58,422 nucleotides of DNA from Reyranella soli (lineage in GTDB: Bacteria; Pseudomonadota; Alphaproteobacteria; Reyranellales; Reyranellaceae). Of this stretch, positions 34,561 through 43,199 are shown in pieces. The stretch's first letter is position 1. Every line of letters begins with the position of its first letter. A model generated the notes under the pieces. It made no database searches, was not told the origin of the DNA, and saw only the letters and a list, made by a program, of their open reading frames with translations. The DNA lies in assembly GCF_007992495.1 (NCBI RefSeq), contig NZ_BKAJ01000094.1:1-58422 (forward strand), read 5' to 3'. The position numbers and the translations under genes were made by a program.

Positions 34561-34669
34561 ACCTCACCCTGAGGAGGACGCGAAGCGGCCGTCTCGAAGG
34601 GTGGGCACCAACGATACTGTAGCCCGCCCTTCGAGACGCGCCGCTGCGCGGCGCTCCTCAGGGTGAGGT
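34561..34669. repeat. Long imperfect inverted repeat
   Basis: The outer arms ACCTCACCCTGAGGAG and CTCCTCAGGGTGAGGT are perfect. Inner parts GTCTCGAAGGGTGGGC and GCCCGCCCTTCGAGAC also pair, and AAGCGGC lies opposite GCCGCTGC. The loop is about 20 bases. The right arm covers the last codons and the stop of the GST gene. It lies between two minus-strand genes, unlike the other copies. Confidence 0.88.
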
Positions 34670-35332
34670 GGTAGTGAGTTTGGCCAGGAAGGCCGGCAGC
34701 TTGCGGCCCTGGCTCAGTAGATACCGTCCCATCGCACCCGCCACCTTGCGCACGGCGGGCCGCGCGCTCATGCGGTCGCGCCAGGCCTGCAGCCTGGGAT
34801 GGGCGTCGGTCATCGGCGCACCCATGCGATCGCCGAAGATCTGCGCCATGTAGAAGGCGATGTCGGCGTAGGAATAGCGGCCGGCCAGCCACTCCTTGTC
34901 GGCAATCTCCTTCTCCATTCCGTCATAGAAAGCGAGGGCGGCGGCCCGCGCATCGACGGCAGCGGGATCGTCCGGCGTCGCCTGCAAGCCCATCAACCGG
35001 ATGATCGGCGGGAAATAGACCTCGTCCGATTTGTGCTCCAGCAGGCGCGCACGCGCCCGCGCCTTGGGCTCGGCTGGCCACAGCGCAGGCTCGGGCTTGA
35101 TCGATTCGAAATACTCGAAGATCTGCGTCGAATCGAAGATCTCCAAATCGCCGTCGATCAGCACCGGCACCTGGCGCTTGGGATTGATGCGCAGCACGTC
35201 GGGATGCTTGGGCTGGTATAGCGTCTTCATCTCGAAGGGCACCATGATGAGCTCGACGTTGAGGCCCTTCTCAAGGGCTGCGATCTCGGCCTTGGCGCCG
35301 AACATGCTGAGCGGTCCGGAATAAAGCTTCAT
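34658..35332 (-). CDS. Glutathione S-transferase family protein
   Basis: A 224-residue GST. The N-terminal domain begins MKLYSGPLSMFGAKAEIAAL, with the cis-Pro loop RQVPVLIDGDLEIFDSTQIF (glutathione Glu-Ser equivalent as D-S). The C-terminal domain contains KEWLAGRYSYADIAFYMA, the N-capping box. The final residues TTTSP and the stop codon are supplied by the adjoining dispersed repeat. The start ATG 35332 opens the fold directly. Confidence 0.9.
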   Translation of the reverse strand: MKLYSGPLSMFGAKAEIAALEKGLNVELIMVPFEMKTLYQPKHPDVLRINPKRQVPVLIDGDLEIFDSTQIFEYFESIKPEPALWPAEPKARARARLLEHKSDEVYFPPIIRLMGLQATPDDPAAVDARAAALAFYDGMEKEIADKEWLAGRYSYADIAFYMAQIFGDRMGAPMTDAHPRLQAWRDRMSARPAVRKVAGAMGRYLLSQGRKLPAFLAKLTTTSP

Positions 35333-35388
35333 GGGAAAACGCTAACACGAGCTTGCCGGGTCTCGTGCACGACCTAAGCTAGGCCGGG

Positions 35389-35675
35389 ATGGCAAAGTCT
35401 CTCATGCTGCCCTTGGCGCTGCTGGCACTCGCTCTGCCGGCATCGGCGCAGGACGCGAAAGTCTGCAGCGCGCCTGAAGTGCAAGTCTCAGAACATCCTG
35501 CAAAGCAGTTGTGCGCCGCCCGCCCAAACTGGGCGCGAATCTGAACTCGCTCGGTGTCCGCGACATATGCGAAGAGATCATCTGGTACGAATACGCTCTA
35601 TCCGACGATGAAGAATCTTACGTCAAAGCCTGCGATGAGCATATGAAGCGCCGAAGAAGCACCGTCGAATCATAA
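35389..35675 (+). pseudogene. Small exported protein, probably frameshifted
   Basis: From ATG 35389 a signal peptide is clear (MAKSLMLPLALLALALPASA, cleavage before QDAK). The frame then stops at 35544 after 51 codons. The next frame carries on as a sensible protein to TAA 35675 (KLGANLNSLGVRDICEEIIW, YEYALSDDEESYVKACDEH). Joining the two by a one-base shift near 35505-35525 gives a ~95-residue exported protein with Cys residues in both halves. A GTG at about 35510 could instead start the second part separately. Base composition here is lower in GC than the neighbours. It lies upstream of the metallopeptidase gene on the same strand. Confidence 0.6.
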
Positions 35676-35725
35676 GCACTGCAGCGATGGCGCAAGAGTG
35701 ATCGCGAGAGGCCTGGACTCGGAAC

Positions 35726-36628
35726 ATGATCGACGCTGAACTTCGTCGCGGTGTCCAGTTGGTTTCCGGAGGCGTCCGCATGATCGAGAAGCAGTTCAAT
35801 ATCGTGATCAACACCGACTTGCAGACGACATCCGATGGCGAAAACTCAGGGGGCGCCCCATTCAACAAGGATCTCTACCTTCTCGGAGTCCGTAACGATC
35901 TATCACGAATCCTGAGAACCGAGGTGGGTCGGCATCTTGCGGCATCGCTGCGATACCACCGCAAAGAGATCGTGCTGATTCCGTATCCTGGCCAGGACGG
36001 CAACGCCCAGGAGTGGTGGTGGGGGAACAGTCCTAACGACAACCTCTCAATCGTGCGTTTTTCGCCGGCCAAGGGGCGCAGCCCCTGCGGCGCCGAGATC
36101 CGAAAGAAGCAGCCCGCGAGCTTGCCTCACGAGGTTCTATTCCACGAACTGGTTCATTCGCTGCGCCGGGTCAGCGGAAAGATGAACCGCATCAACCTCT
36201 GGGGAAGCGGGACTCTATCGAGCCAGGGCAACAACGAAGAGTTCATCGCCATCATGGTGACGAACATCTTCATTTCCGACGTGACCAACGCCTACAAGAC
36301 GGGCCTGCGCGACGACTGGGTCAGCCACTCGCCGCTCGATCCCGCGTTGGCGGAGTCGTACCGTTTCTTTTCTCTGGGCACCAAGGCGTTCAATCTGATC
36401 TCGATGTTCTGCGACGACAACCCGGGCTTCACGCAGATGCTGTCCAAGGTGCGCGCGCACTTCAATCCGATCGCCGCCTATTACAAGAATCGGCGAAAGG
36501 CATTCGAGATGGCAGCGAACGGCGATTCCGAGCACGTCTGGGCGCACTTGCCGCCGTTGGATTATTTTCAGAATGAAAAGGGGATGTGGACACGGCTGGT
36601 TCCCTTCCCAAGTCCGTCTGCGAAGTAG
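35726..36628 (+). CDS. HExxH zinc metallopeptidase, M91/NleD-like
   Basis: A 300-residue protein with a zincin active site: HELVH at residues 140-144 in LPHEVLFHELVHSLRR, and a conserved acidic pair EE at 171-172 in SQGNNEEFIAIMV, fitting the third zinc ligand. This spacing and the flanking sequence resemble peptidase family M91, which includes the translocated effector NleD. No signal peptide is visible. The codon and base use are less GC-rich than the neighbours, which suggests acquisition by transfer. Start ATG 35726 is uncertain; ATG 35780 is possible. No secretion system lies near, so an effector role is only a suggestion. Confidence 0.75.
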   Translation: MIDAELRRGVQLVSGGVRMIEKQFNIVINTDLQTTSDGENSGGAPFNKDLYLLGVRNDLSRILRTEVGRHLAASLRYHRKEIVLIPYPGQDGNAQEWWWGNSPNDNLSIVRFSPAKGRSPCGAEIRKKQPASLPHEVLFHELVHSLRRVSGKMNRINLWGSGTLSSQGNNEEFIAIMVTNIFISDVTNAYKTGLRDDWVSHSPLDPALAESYRFFSLGTKAFNLISMFCDDNPGFTQMLSKVRAHFNPIAAYYKNRRKAFEMAANGDSEHVWAHLPPLDYFQNEKGMWTRLVPFPSPSAK

Positions 36629-36752
36629 CTGCTCGCTCCCTCTACCCGCCCGCAAATTCGCGCGCATCGGCAATGGCCTCGCAGGCGTGGCATAGCTTGT
36701 GCTCGACTTCACTTGGCTGGCGAACGATTGCCAAACGTGATCGTCAGGCGCT

Positions 36753-37247
36753 TCAAGACGTGAGAGCCATCGAAAGCGTGTTCTCATAACGCCCCTCGAT
36801 GCAAACTGCCTTTCGATGCAGCCCTTCCGTCTCGAAGCCGAAGCTCCTGTAAAGGGCGATCGCGTTGACGTTGGTTTCTCGTACCGTCAGCTCGATGCGG
36901 GTGAAGCCACGCGCAAGAGCGGCATCGATCGTACGCTGCATGAGCTTGCGACCGATCCCCTGGCCTCGATACTTGGGCAAAAGGCCCATGCCCAATGTCG
37001 CGCAGTGAAGCGAAACGGTCCTTCGGGGGTTGGGAAGCACATCGCACCAGCCGGCAATCTCATCTTCGGCGACAACAACGAATTGCGGCCATCTCTCGTT
37101 GATGTTGTTCAGAACGAAAGCCCGCATTTGCTCAAGTGGCGGCGCTTCCAGGAACGAAAGGAATTTCTGCTCGCGCGCGACCGCATCCAGCGTCGCGCGG
37201 AAACCCGGAATGTGATCTTCGGCAATCGGCTTGATTTCATAGGTCAT
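36753..37247 (-). CDS. GNAT family N-acetyltransferase
   Basis: A 164-residue GNAT protein. The acetyl-CoA-binding motif A is LGMGLLPKYRGQGIGRKLM with the RGQGIG pyrophosphate loop; motif B is NAIALYRSFGFETEGLHRK. The family transfers acetyl groups to amines on small molecules, peptides or proteins. The substrate is unknown. The closing region AVCIEGRYENTLSMAL is typical of the RimI/YhhY-like members. It is monocistronic, facing the metallopeptidase gene. Confidence 0.92.
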   Translation of the reverse strand: MTYEIKPIAEDHIPGFRATLDAVAREQKFLSFLEAPPLEQMRAFVLNNINERWPQFVVVAEDEIAGWCDVLPNPRRTVSLHCATLGMGLLPKYRGQGIGRKLMQRTIDAALARGFTRIELTVRETNVNAIALYRSFGFETEGLHRKAVCIEGRYENTLSMALTS

Positions 37248-37290
37248 GATGACCTTGCTTACTACGCGCCAACGAAGCCGCGCTCCAGCC

Positions 37291-38574
37291 TCACATCGTC
37301 GCGAACATGGCCACCGCCGCGGCGGCCATCACGGCCGTCGCCAACCAGCCGAGCACGACCTGCCAGCGCGCGGCAACGAACCGGCCCATCAGCCTGCGCC
37401 GGCTCGCCATGATCATCATCGCCACCATGATCGGCACGACGATGACGCCGTTGACGACGGCGCTCCACAGCAGCGCCCTGATGGGATCGAGTGGCGTGAA
37501 GCCCAGGCCGACGCCGAGCAGGATGGCGAGCGCGATCACGACATAGAACGGCCGCGCCTCGTTGAGTGGTCGCTCCAGCCCGATGCGCCAGCCGCGCGCC
37601 TCGCCCACCGCGTAGGCGACCGAGCCGGCGAGGACGGGAACAGCGAGCAGGCCGGTGCCGATCAGTCCCAGACTGAACAGCAGAAACGCCAGATCGCCCG
37701 CGATCGGCCGCAGCGCCTCGGCGGCCTGCTCGGCGGTCTGGATGTCGGTCTGGCCGTTGGCATGCAGGGTCACCGCCGTCGTCAGCATGATGAAGAAGGC
37801 GATCAGGTTGGAGATCGCCATGCCGACCCAGGTCTCCCAGCCGATGCGATTGAGCTCGCGCGCCGCCTGCTCCGGGTGATCGCGCAGCGGGGCGCCGTCG
37901 GGATCGGCTTCCTCCTCCTCGACCTCCTGCGAGCTCTGCCAGAAGAAGAGATAGGGGCTGATGGTGGTGCCGAAGATCGCGACGACCAGAGTGAGCGACT
38001 CGCCCGAGAGCTCGACCTTGGGCACGAAGGCGCCGGCCGCCACTGCCGACCAGTCGATCTTCACCGTGAAGGCCACGCCGACATAGGCCAGCAGCGAGAA
38101 GGTGAACCACTTCAGCAGGCCGACATAGCGGTGATAGGGCACGAACACGATGGCCAGCAGCGAGAACACCGCGAAGCCCAGCGTGTACAGGCGCTCGCTG
38201 CCTCCCAGCACCAGCTTTGCCGCCGCACCCATGGCGGCGAGATCGGCGCCGAGATTGATGGTGTTGGCGACGAACAGCAGCAGCACCAGCAGGTTGACGA
38301 CGCTGCTCGGAAAAACCTTCACCATGTTGCCGGCCAGCCCGCGGCCGGTGACGCGGCCGATGCGGGCGCTGACGGATTGGACGGCCACCATCAGCGGCCA
38401 GGTCAGCACCACCGTCCACAACAGCCCGAAGCCCGCCCGGGCGCCCGCCTGCGAATAGGTTGCGATGCCGCTGGGATCGTCGTCGGCCGCGCCGGTGATC
38501 ACCCCCGGGCCCAACCGCTTGAACAGAGTTTCCAGACTCCATCGCGAGCTGGGCTGGGGATGAGCGATCGTCAT
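37291..38574 (-). CDS. Nramp-superfamily transporter with altered metal-site motifs
   Basis: A 427-residue polytopic protein of the Nramp family with about 11 TM helices. Canonical Nramps have DPGN in TM1 and MPH in TM6 as Mn2+/Fe2+ ligands. Here TM1 reads DPSG (residues 33-36, in ADDDPSGIATYSQAGA) and TM6 reads TTISPYLFFWQ, so the ligand set differs. A highly acidic loop EVEEEEADPDG follows TM6. The start ATG 38574 overlaps the phosphodiesterase stop as ATGA. The ion carried cannot be told; members of this side branch should not be called MntH. Confidence 0.88.
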   Translation of the reverse strand: MTIAHPQPSSRWSLETLFKRLGPGVITGAADDDPSGIATYSQAGARAGFGLLWTVVLTWPLMVAVQSVSARIGRVTGRGLAGNMVKVFPSSVVNLLVLLLFVANTINLGADLAAMGAAAKLVLGGSERLYTLGFAVFSLLAIVFVPYHRYVGLLKWFTFSLLAYVGVAFTVKIDWSAVAAGAFVPKVELSGESLTLVVAIFGTTISPYLFFWQSSQEVEEEEADPDGAPLRDHPEQAARELNRIGWETWVGMAISNLIAFFIMLTTAVTLHANGQTDIQTAEQAAEALRPIAGDLAFLLFSLGLIGTGLLAVPVLAGSVAYAVGEARGWRIGLERPLNEARPFYVVIALAILLGVGLGFTPLDPIRALLWSAVVNGVIVVPIMVAMMIMASRRRLMGRFVAARWQVVLGWLATAVMAAAAVAMFATM

Positions 38575-39374
38575 TGCAGTGTTCGGAACGGCTCCGGTCC
38601 CTTGTAGGTTCCGATGTAGCTGACGTGAGTCACGAGCCCCATGCCTGGCCGCCACAGGTGAAGCGCGAGACCAGGCGGCTCCATCATCAACGAATGTGGC
38701 GTCCCTCGGTGCAGATCCAGGGTCGCCTGGTGGGCGGTGCTGGGCGCAATCGAGGCCATCGTGCCGGCCCACAGCACCTGGATCAGGCGGTGGACATGGC
38801 CGCACATCACCCGCTCGACGTGGCTATGGCGCCGGACGATCGCCGCCATCCGGTCGGCGCCCTCGTTGACCTTCATGCCGTCGAAGGCATCGATGCCGCA
38901 GTCGAAGGGCGGGTGGTGCATGAACAGCACCGTCGGCCGATTGCTTTCGCCGAGCCGCGCCTCCAGCCAGCCGAGCCGCTCCTCGCACATTGCGCCGTGG
39001 CCCTTGCCCGGCACCAGCGTGTCGAGCGCGATCAGCCGCACCGGCAGGTCCTCGATCACGTACTGCAGGAAGCCGCTTTTGGGTAGGTAGGCGTGATCGG
39101 GAAAGGCCTCGCGCATGGCGTCGCGCGAATCGTGGTTGCCGGGGATGAGATAGACCGGCATCGACAGCGGTGCCAGCACGCGGCGCAGTACCGCGTACTC
39201 CTCGGGCTTGCCGCCGTCGACCAGGTCGCCCGTAGCGAGGACGACATCAGGCTTCGGATCGAGCGCCATCACATGCGACACTGCCCGCTCGAGGAAGCCC
39301 GTGGTGTCGATGCGCTCGTACAGAAGCTCGCCCGGCGGCTTGACGTGCATGTCGGAGATTTGCGCAATGAGCAT
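38571..39374 (-). CDS. Calcineurin-like phosphodiesterase (CpdA/GpdQ-like)
   Basis: A 267-residue metallophosphoesterase with the full metal-site motif set: D-x-H in QISDMHVK, GDLVDGG, GNHDSRD, FMHHPPFD and CGHVHRLI. This matches the CpdA/GpdQ group, which hydrolyses cyclic nucleotides or phosphodiesters such as glycerophosphodiesters. A helical insert near 150-190 is normal for the group. It overlaps the Nramp-type gene by four bases downstream, so the two form an operon. Confidence 0.93.
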   Translation of the reverse strand: MLIAQISDMHVKPPGELLYERIDTTGFLERAVSHVMALDPKPDVVLATGDLVDGGKPEEYAVLRRVLAPLSMPVYLIPGNHDSRDAMREAFPDHAYLPKSGFLQYVIEDLPVRLIALDTLVPGKGHGAMCEERLGWLEARLGESNRPTVLFMHHPPFDCGIDAFDGMKVNEGADRMAAIVRRHSHVERVMCGHVHRLIQVLWAGTMASIAPSTAHQATLDLHRGTPHSLMMEPPGLALHLWRPGMGLVTHVSYIGTYKGPEPFRTLQ

Positions 39375-39469
39375 GGGTGTGGCCTAGCTGGTGTACTCAT
39401 AAACTCGGGACTGTCCGATTTAGAGAGCAAAAAGCGGACACGCAACGGTGCGCCCGGATACTACGTGAG

Positions 39470-40021
39470 TCATCCCCTGACCATCCGGCGAAGGACGACA
39501 TCCTTCAGCACGAAATGATGGAACAGCGCTGCCCCGACATGGAGGACGAGCAGCACGAGCACGATGAAACCCATGGCGCGATGGACCCCGAACAGCGTCT
39601 CGGAGAACGGTCTGTCGACCGGCCAGATCGGCGGCAATTTGAACATCCAGAACACCCAAATTGGAGCGCGATAGGCCGATGTCGCGATCCAACCCACGAT
39701 GGCCTGCAGCAAAAGGGTCCCGTACAGCGCCCAATGGACGACGCCTGCCGCCCGGCGTTGCGCTGCTGAAACGGTGACAGGCAGTGGCGGCGGAGGGTGC
39801 GTCAGTCGATAGATCAGGCGCGCCAGCATGAGGGGCAGCAGGATCACACCGATTGAACGATGCAGATGATAGAGCACGTCCTGCGCCGGCCCAACGTTGG
39901 CGTTGGCCATGACAATCCCGATGGGCATCATGAGCAGGACCAGCGCCGCCACGAGCCAATGAAAAAAGCGAGCGGTGGCTGAATATCCCGGCTCAACCCT
40001 GTCGGACACTCTTACGATCAT
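39470..40021 (-). CDS. Cytochrome b561 family protein
   Basis: A 183-residue membrane protein with four TM helices and the heme-ligand His residues expected of di-heme b561: FFHWLVAALVLLMMP, LYHLHRSIGVILLPL, GVVHWALYGTLLLQA and LFGVHRAMGFIVLVLLVLHV. It would pass electrons across the inner membrane between quinone and periplasmic partners. The start ATG 40021 precedes a short cytosolic tail. It is monocistronic; the flanking gaps show no clear sites. Confidence 0.92.
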   Translation of the reverse strand: MIVRVSDRVEPGYSATARFFHWLVAALVLLMMPIGIVMANANVGPAQDVLYHLHRSIGVILLPLMLARLIYRLTHPPPPLPVTVSAAQRRAAGVVHWALYGTLLLQAIVGWIATSAYRAPIWVFWMFKLPPIWPVDRPFSETLFGVHRAMGFIVLVLLVLHVGAALFHHFVLKDVVLRRMVRG

Positions 40022-40179
40022 GTAGCGACGGTTGTCGGCATTGATGCGACCTCGAGGGCCATACGACCGCGACGCTGATCCCGCGTAAGCCAGCCCCTTG
40101 CGTTTGGCCAGCCCGACGCCGAGCCTTACACGTTTATTTTACTGGTCGGTGGCGGCCTGCTACTTCCAAGTATCATGAG

Positions 40180-40989
40180 ATGACTCAAGGGCACAGACCA
40201 ATGGAGGCTTTGACTGTTGAAGCCACATCGTCGTGGAGCGAAGTCCCGCGTAGAATTCGGGCCGGCGAGGTCCTGCCGGAGCCGTGGGAGAACCTGTTCG
40301 GCCCCCTGCGGGCAACCTCACCCTGCGGGTCGATGGTGGTCGGACAGATCGGTCAATCGCTTGATGGGCGCATCGCCACGCTTTCCGGCCATTCTCACGA
40401 CATAAGCGGATCAGCCGGCCTCGATCATCTGCACCGCCTGCGATCGGTCGTCGACGCAGTCGTCGTCGGCGCCGGCACGGTCCGCGCCGATGATCCGCAA
40501 CTTACCGTCCGTCGGGTTTCAGGTCCAAATCCGGCACGGGTAGCGATCGATCCCAGAGCCACGCTCGACACCGGCGCGCGCATCTTTGCTCCGGATGGCG
40601 CGCGCCGCCTCATGATCACCCTCGAGCAGGCACCCCAGCCGGCGTCGAGCGACGTCGAAAGGATAGCTCTGCCCCGAACAGGGACTCTTATCGATCCAGC
40701 GGCAATCCTGGATGCCTTGTCCGCGCGGGGCCTGCGCCGTGTGCTGATCGAGGGAGGGCCCCGGACCATTTCGTATTTCCTGGCCGCGGGCTGCCTCGAC
40801 CGGCTGCATGTCATGGTCGCGCCGCTTATCCTCGGCTCCGGACTTCCCAGCCTCGCCTTGCCTCCGGTGGCCCGCGTGACCGACGGCCTGCGCGTCCCAA
40901 CTCACACCCACCTGGTGCGCGATGAGGTACTGTTCGACTGCGACTTGTCGGCTCAGCGCACGCCAGGCGGCGTGGCAAAAAAGTCCTGA
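40180..40989 (+). CDS. RibD C-terminal domain reductase
   Basis: A 269-residue protein. Residues about 50-255 are a RibD-C/dihydrofolate-reductase-like fold: MVVGQIGQSLDGRIAT, VVVGAGTVRADDPQLTVR, and the NADPH loop RVLIEGGPRTISYFL. In riboflavin synthesis this fold reduces the ribosyl group of a diaminopyrimidine. There is no deaminase domain, and riboflavin genes are not near, so the substrate may differ. About 45 extra N-terminal residues precede the fold. ATG 40201 is another start. Its last 37 bases overlap the end of the convergent methyltransferase gene, tying it to that operon. Confidence 0.87.
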   Translation: MTQGHRPMEALTVEATSSWSEVPRRIRAGEVLPEPWENLFGPLRATSPCGSMVVGQIGQSLDGRIATLSGHSHDISGSAGLDHLHRLRSVVDAVVVGAGTVRADDPQLTVRRVSGPNPARVAIDPRATLDTGARIFAPDGARRLMITLEQAPQPASSDVERIALPRTGTLIDPAAILDALSARGLRRVLIEGGPRTISYFLAAGCLDRLHVMVAPLILGSGLPSLALPPVARVTDGLRVPTHTHLVRDEVLFDCDLSAQRTPGGVAKKS

Positions 40990-41744
40990 TGGCTGACCGT
41001 GATTCTCGAGCGCTTGGCCGCAAGTGCCGAACGGCGGCTCACCAGCCACTCGGCGGCGTCTTCATGTGAAATCTCGCCAGTTTCACTCGCGGCTAGAGCC
41101 CAGCCGGTCAGCATCGCCTCCTGCATCGCCAGATCCGCCTCGCCCAGCAACCAGTCGGCCGCCCCTCGTTCGACCACGTAGCCGACCCTTTGCAGGCACT
41201 CGACCGCCGTACGGGCGGCCGACGGTCCAAGCGCCGGGCCAAAGCCCTTGTCACCTTGCTGGTGCAGGTTGACGGCGGCGATGACCGCGGCGTCGCGCGG
41301 GTCCTCCGGGGTGAAATCGACGCGGCCATCGTAGCTCAAGGCCGCGTACAACGGCATCTTGCGCGCCGCCACCTCCACGACCAGCCGCTCAAGCCAACCG
41401 GCGGAGACCAGATCGAGCAGGGCCGACGTCGTGACCAGATCGACCGGTCCGTCGAGCGCAGCTTCGAGATCGCACACGAGATCGAGCGCGTGGACATGCA
41501 CGTTCGCCTCAGGCGGAACCTTCGCCAGCAGGCTGAGATCGTTGTCGAACAAGCGCCATGATTGATGCATCCGCAGATGAGGCGCGAGCGCCCGCATCGT
41601 CGCTCCCGTACCGCACGCCAGATCGACGATCGTGACGGCGCGCCGGCCCGCCAGTGACGTTGCCGCTTGCCGGAGCACGCCGCGATGTCTCGCGCGCAAG
41701 TCGAAGGGCTCGCGAAGCGCCAGCCATTCGGCGGAGAAGCTCAT
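40953..41744 (-). CDS. Class I SAM-dependent methyltransferase
   Basis: A 263-residue Rossmann-fold methyltransferase. SAM motif I is VDLACGTGATMRALAP, motif II-like is WRLFDNDLSLL, and VHVHALDLVCDLEAAL and LVTTSALLDLVS cover later strands. The N-terminus AEWLALREPFDLRARH is typical of this subgroup. The start ATG 41744 overlaps the glycosyltransferase stop as ATGA. It is last of a coupled four-gene operon and probably methylates the product of that pathway. Confidence 0.88.
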   Translation of the reverse strand: MSFSAEWLALREPFDLRARHRGVLRQAATSLAGRRAVTIVDLACGTGATMRALAPHLRMHQSWRLFDNDLSLLAKVPPEANVHVHALDLVCDLEAALDGPVDLVTTSALLDLVSAGWLERLVVEVAARKMPLYAALSYDGRVDFTPEDPRDAAVIAAVNLHQQGDKGFGPALGPSAARTAVECLQRVGYVVERGAADWLLGEADLAMQEAMLTGWALAASETGEISHEDAAEWLVSRRSALAAKRSRITVSHQDFFATPPGVR

Positions 41745-42811
41745 CTCAGCTCTTCCAGCACACGCGCGAACTTCTCGCCGCACTGTGCCCACGAGGGCAG
41801 CGCCGCGGCAGCAGCGCGGGCGCCGGCAGCCAACGCGTGCCGGGCGGCCTCGCTCTCCATGACGTCGCGCAGCGCTTTCGCAAGTGCATCCACGTCGCCC
41901 GGCGGCACGAGCCTGCTTGCCGTTGACGGCACCGTTTGCGGGATCGCCCCGCCCGTGGTGCCCACGATCGGCAGGCCATGGGCAATCGCTTCGGCATAGG
42001 CCATGCCGTAGCCTTCGAAATGAGAAGCCAGCACGAACAGATCCGCCCGCGCATAGTGCGTCGCAAGGCAGTCGGAGGAAACTTTCCCTGTGCTCCGGAT
42101 CCGATCTTCAAGTTGGTGCCGCGAGACAAGCGCCTCCAGATGCTCGACCGCCTGCGGATCGCGACTGCGATCGCCGACAATGGTCAGCTGCCAGGAAAGG
42201 TCCGTCAGTCCGGCCAGTGCCTCGACCAGGATATCGAAGCCTTTGCGAGGAACGATGGCGCCGACCGATAGGAGCTGAAGCCGGCGACCTCCGATGCCGG
42301 TCGAGTACGGCGCCCGATCGGTTCCGGGCTGAATCACGCGAAGACGGTCACGGGGCACGTCGTAGCGATCCCTCAGCAAGTCGGCGGTGGCGTCGCTCGT
42401 CGCGATGACGATATGGGTCGAGGCGAGAGCCGATCGCTCGCTATCTCGAAGCCGCTTGGCCATTTCACGGGTCAAGCCGGTTTCGAATGCCAACGGATGA
42501 TGCACCAGCGCCACCACAGGCCGGGCCGAATGCAACGAGGCCGCAGGCTCGGGCAGAACGCCAAGAGCCAATCCGTCGATGACAATCGGCCGATCCGAGG
42601 GGTCCGCCAGGAGGCGCCGGGACGCCTCGGCGATCTGCTCCTTGCTCGGCATTGGAAAGCCGTCTCCCAGGGGTACGACGTCGACCTCCCAATCCAGACG
42701 CCGCAACTCTGCGATGACCCGACGGTCGTAGACGTAGCCGCCGGTCCATGTCGCGAGGTCGCCCGGTATCGCGAATGCTATGCGCCGGGCCACAACGGCG
42801 CCTCGTACCAT
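41741..42811 (-). CDS. GT4-family glycosyltransferase
   Basis: A 356-residue GT-B fold glycosyltransferase. N-terminal acceptor domain: RIAFAIPGDLATWTGGYVYDR; C-terminal donor domain with LLSVGAIVPRKGFDILVEAL, TIVGDRSRD and the EX7E motif in SHFEGYGMAYAEAIAHGLP. It transfers a sugar from a nucleotide-sugar, probably to a small molecule given its neighbours. The ATG 42811 overlaps the PTPS-like gene by 34 bases; GTG 42793, with GAGG upstream, is an alternative. It overlaps the next gene by four bases. Confidence 0.92.
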   Translation of the reverse strand: MVRGAVVARRIAFAIPGDLATWTGGYVYDRRVIAELRRLDWEVDVVPLGDGFPMPSKEQIAEASRRLLADPSDRPIVIDGLALGVLPEPAASLHSARPVVALVHHPLAFETGLTREMAKRLRDSERSALASTHIVIATSDATADLLRDRYDVPRDRLRVIQPGTDRAPYSTGIGGRRLQLLSVGAIVPRKGFDILVEALAGLTDLSWQLTIVGDRSRDPQAVEHLEALVSRHQLEDRIRSTGKVSSDCLATHYARADLFVLASHFEGYGMAYAEAIAHGLPIVGTTGGAIPQTVPSTASRLVPPGDVDALAKALRDVMESEAARHALAAGARAAAAALPSWAQCGEKFARVLEELR

Positions 42812-43188
42812 GCCCTGGCCAGATGCGACTCGGAGATGGTGACCCGGATCGCCTTCAGGTCCCTGCCCTCCCGTCCCAGCTTGCCGTCGCGTGCAGCCTC
42901 GGCCAGTCGATCGTAGACATGCCGCGTCAGGAATTCGGTCGTGGTGTTCTTGCCAGCAAGCTCGGGAATCGTATCAAGATTCTTGTAGTTCAACGGCTCA
43001 AGCACCCCTTTCAGGACTTCGTGGGCGCGGCCGATGTCCACCACAACGGCATTCGCGTCGAGCGTATCGGCCATGATCGCGGCGTCGATCACGAAGGTCG
43101 CGCCGTGCAGAGCCTGGGCTGGCCCGAACACCGCTCCCTTGAACGAGTGAGCGATCATGATGTGGTCGCGGACCTCGACAGCGTACAC
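42778..43188 (-). CDS. PTPS/QueD-fold protein with atypical active site
   Basis: A 136-residue member of the 6-pyruvoyl-tetrahydropterin synthase fold. The conserved NYKNLDTIPELAGKNTTTEF (pterin-anchoring region) and VTISESHLARAWY are present. But the usual CxxxHGH, which gives the catalytic Cys and two zinc His, reads AQALHGATF: the Cys and the third His are missing; His14 (IAHSFKG) and His28 remain. So the chemistry likely differs from PTPS or QueD. GTG 43188 is chosen because AGGAGG lies 7 bases before it. It is 11 bases after the MDR gene and overlaps the glycosyltransferase. Confidence 0.86.
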   Translation of the reverse strand: MYAVEVRDHIMIAHSFKGAVFGPAQALHGATFVIDAAIMADTLDANAVVVDIGRAHEVLKGVLEPLNYKNLDTIPELAGKNTTTEFLTRHVYDRLAEAARDGKLGREGRDLKAIRVTISESHLARAWYEAPLWPGA

Positions 43189-43199
43189 AGGCGCCCTCC

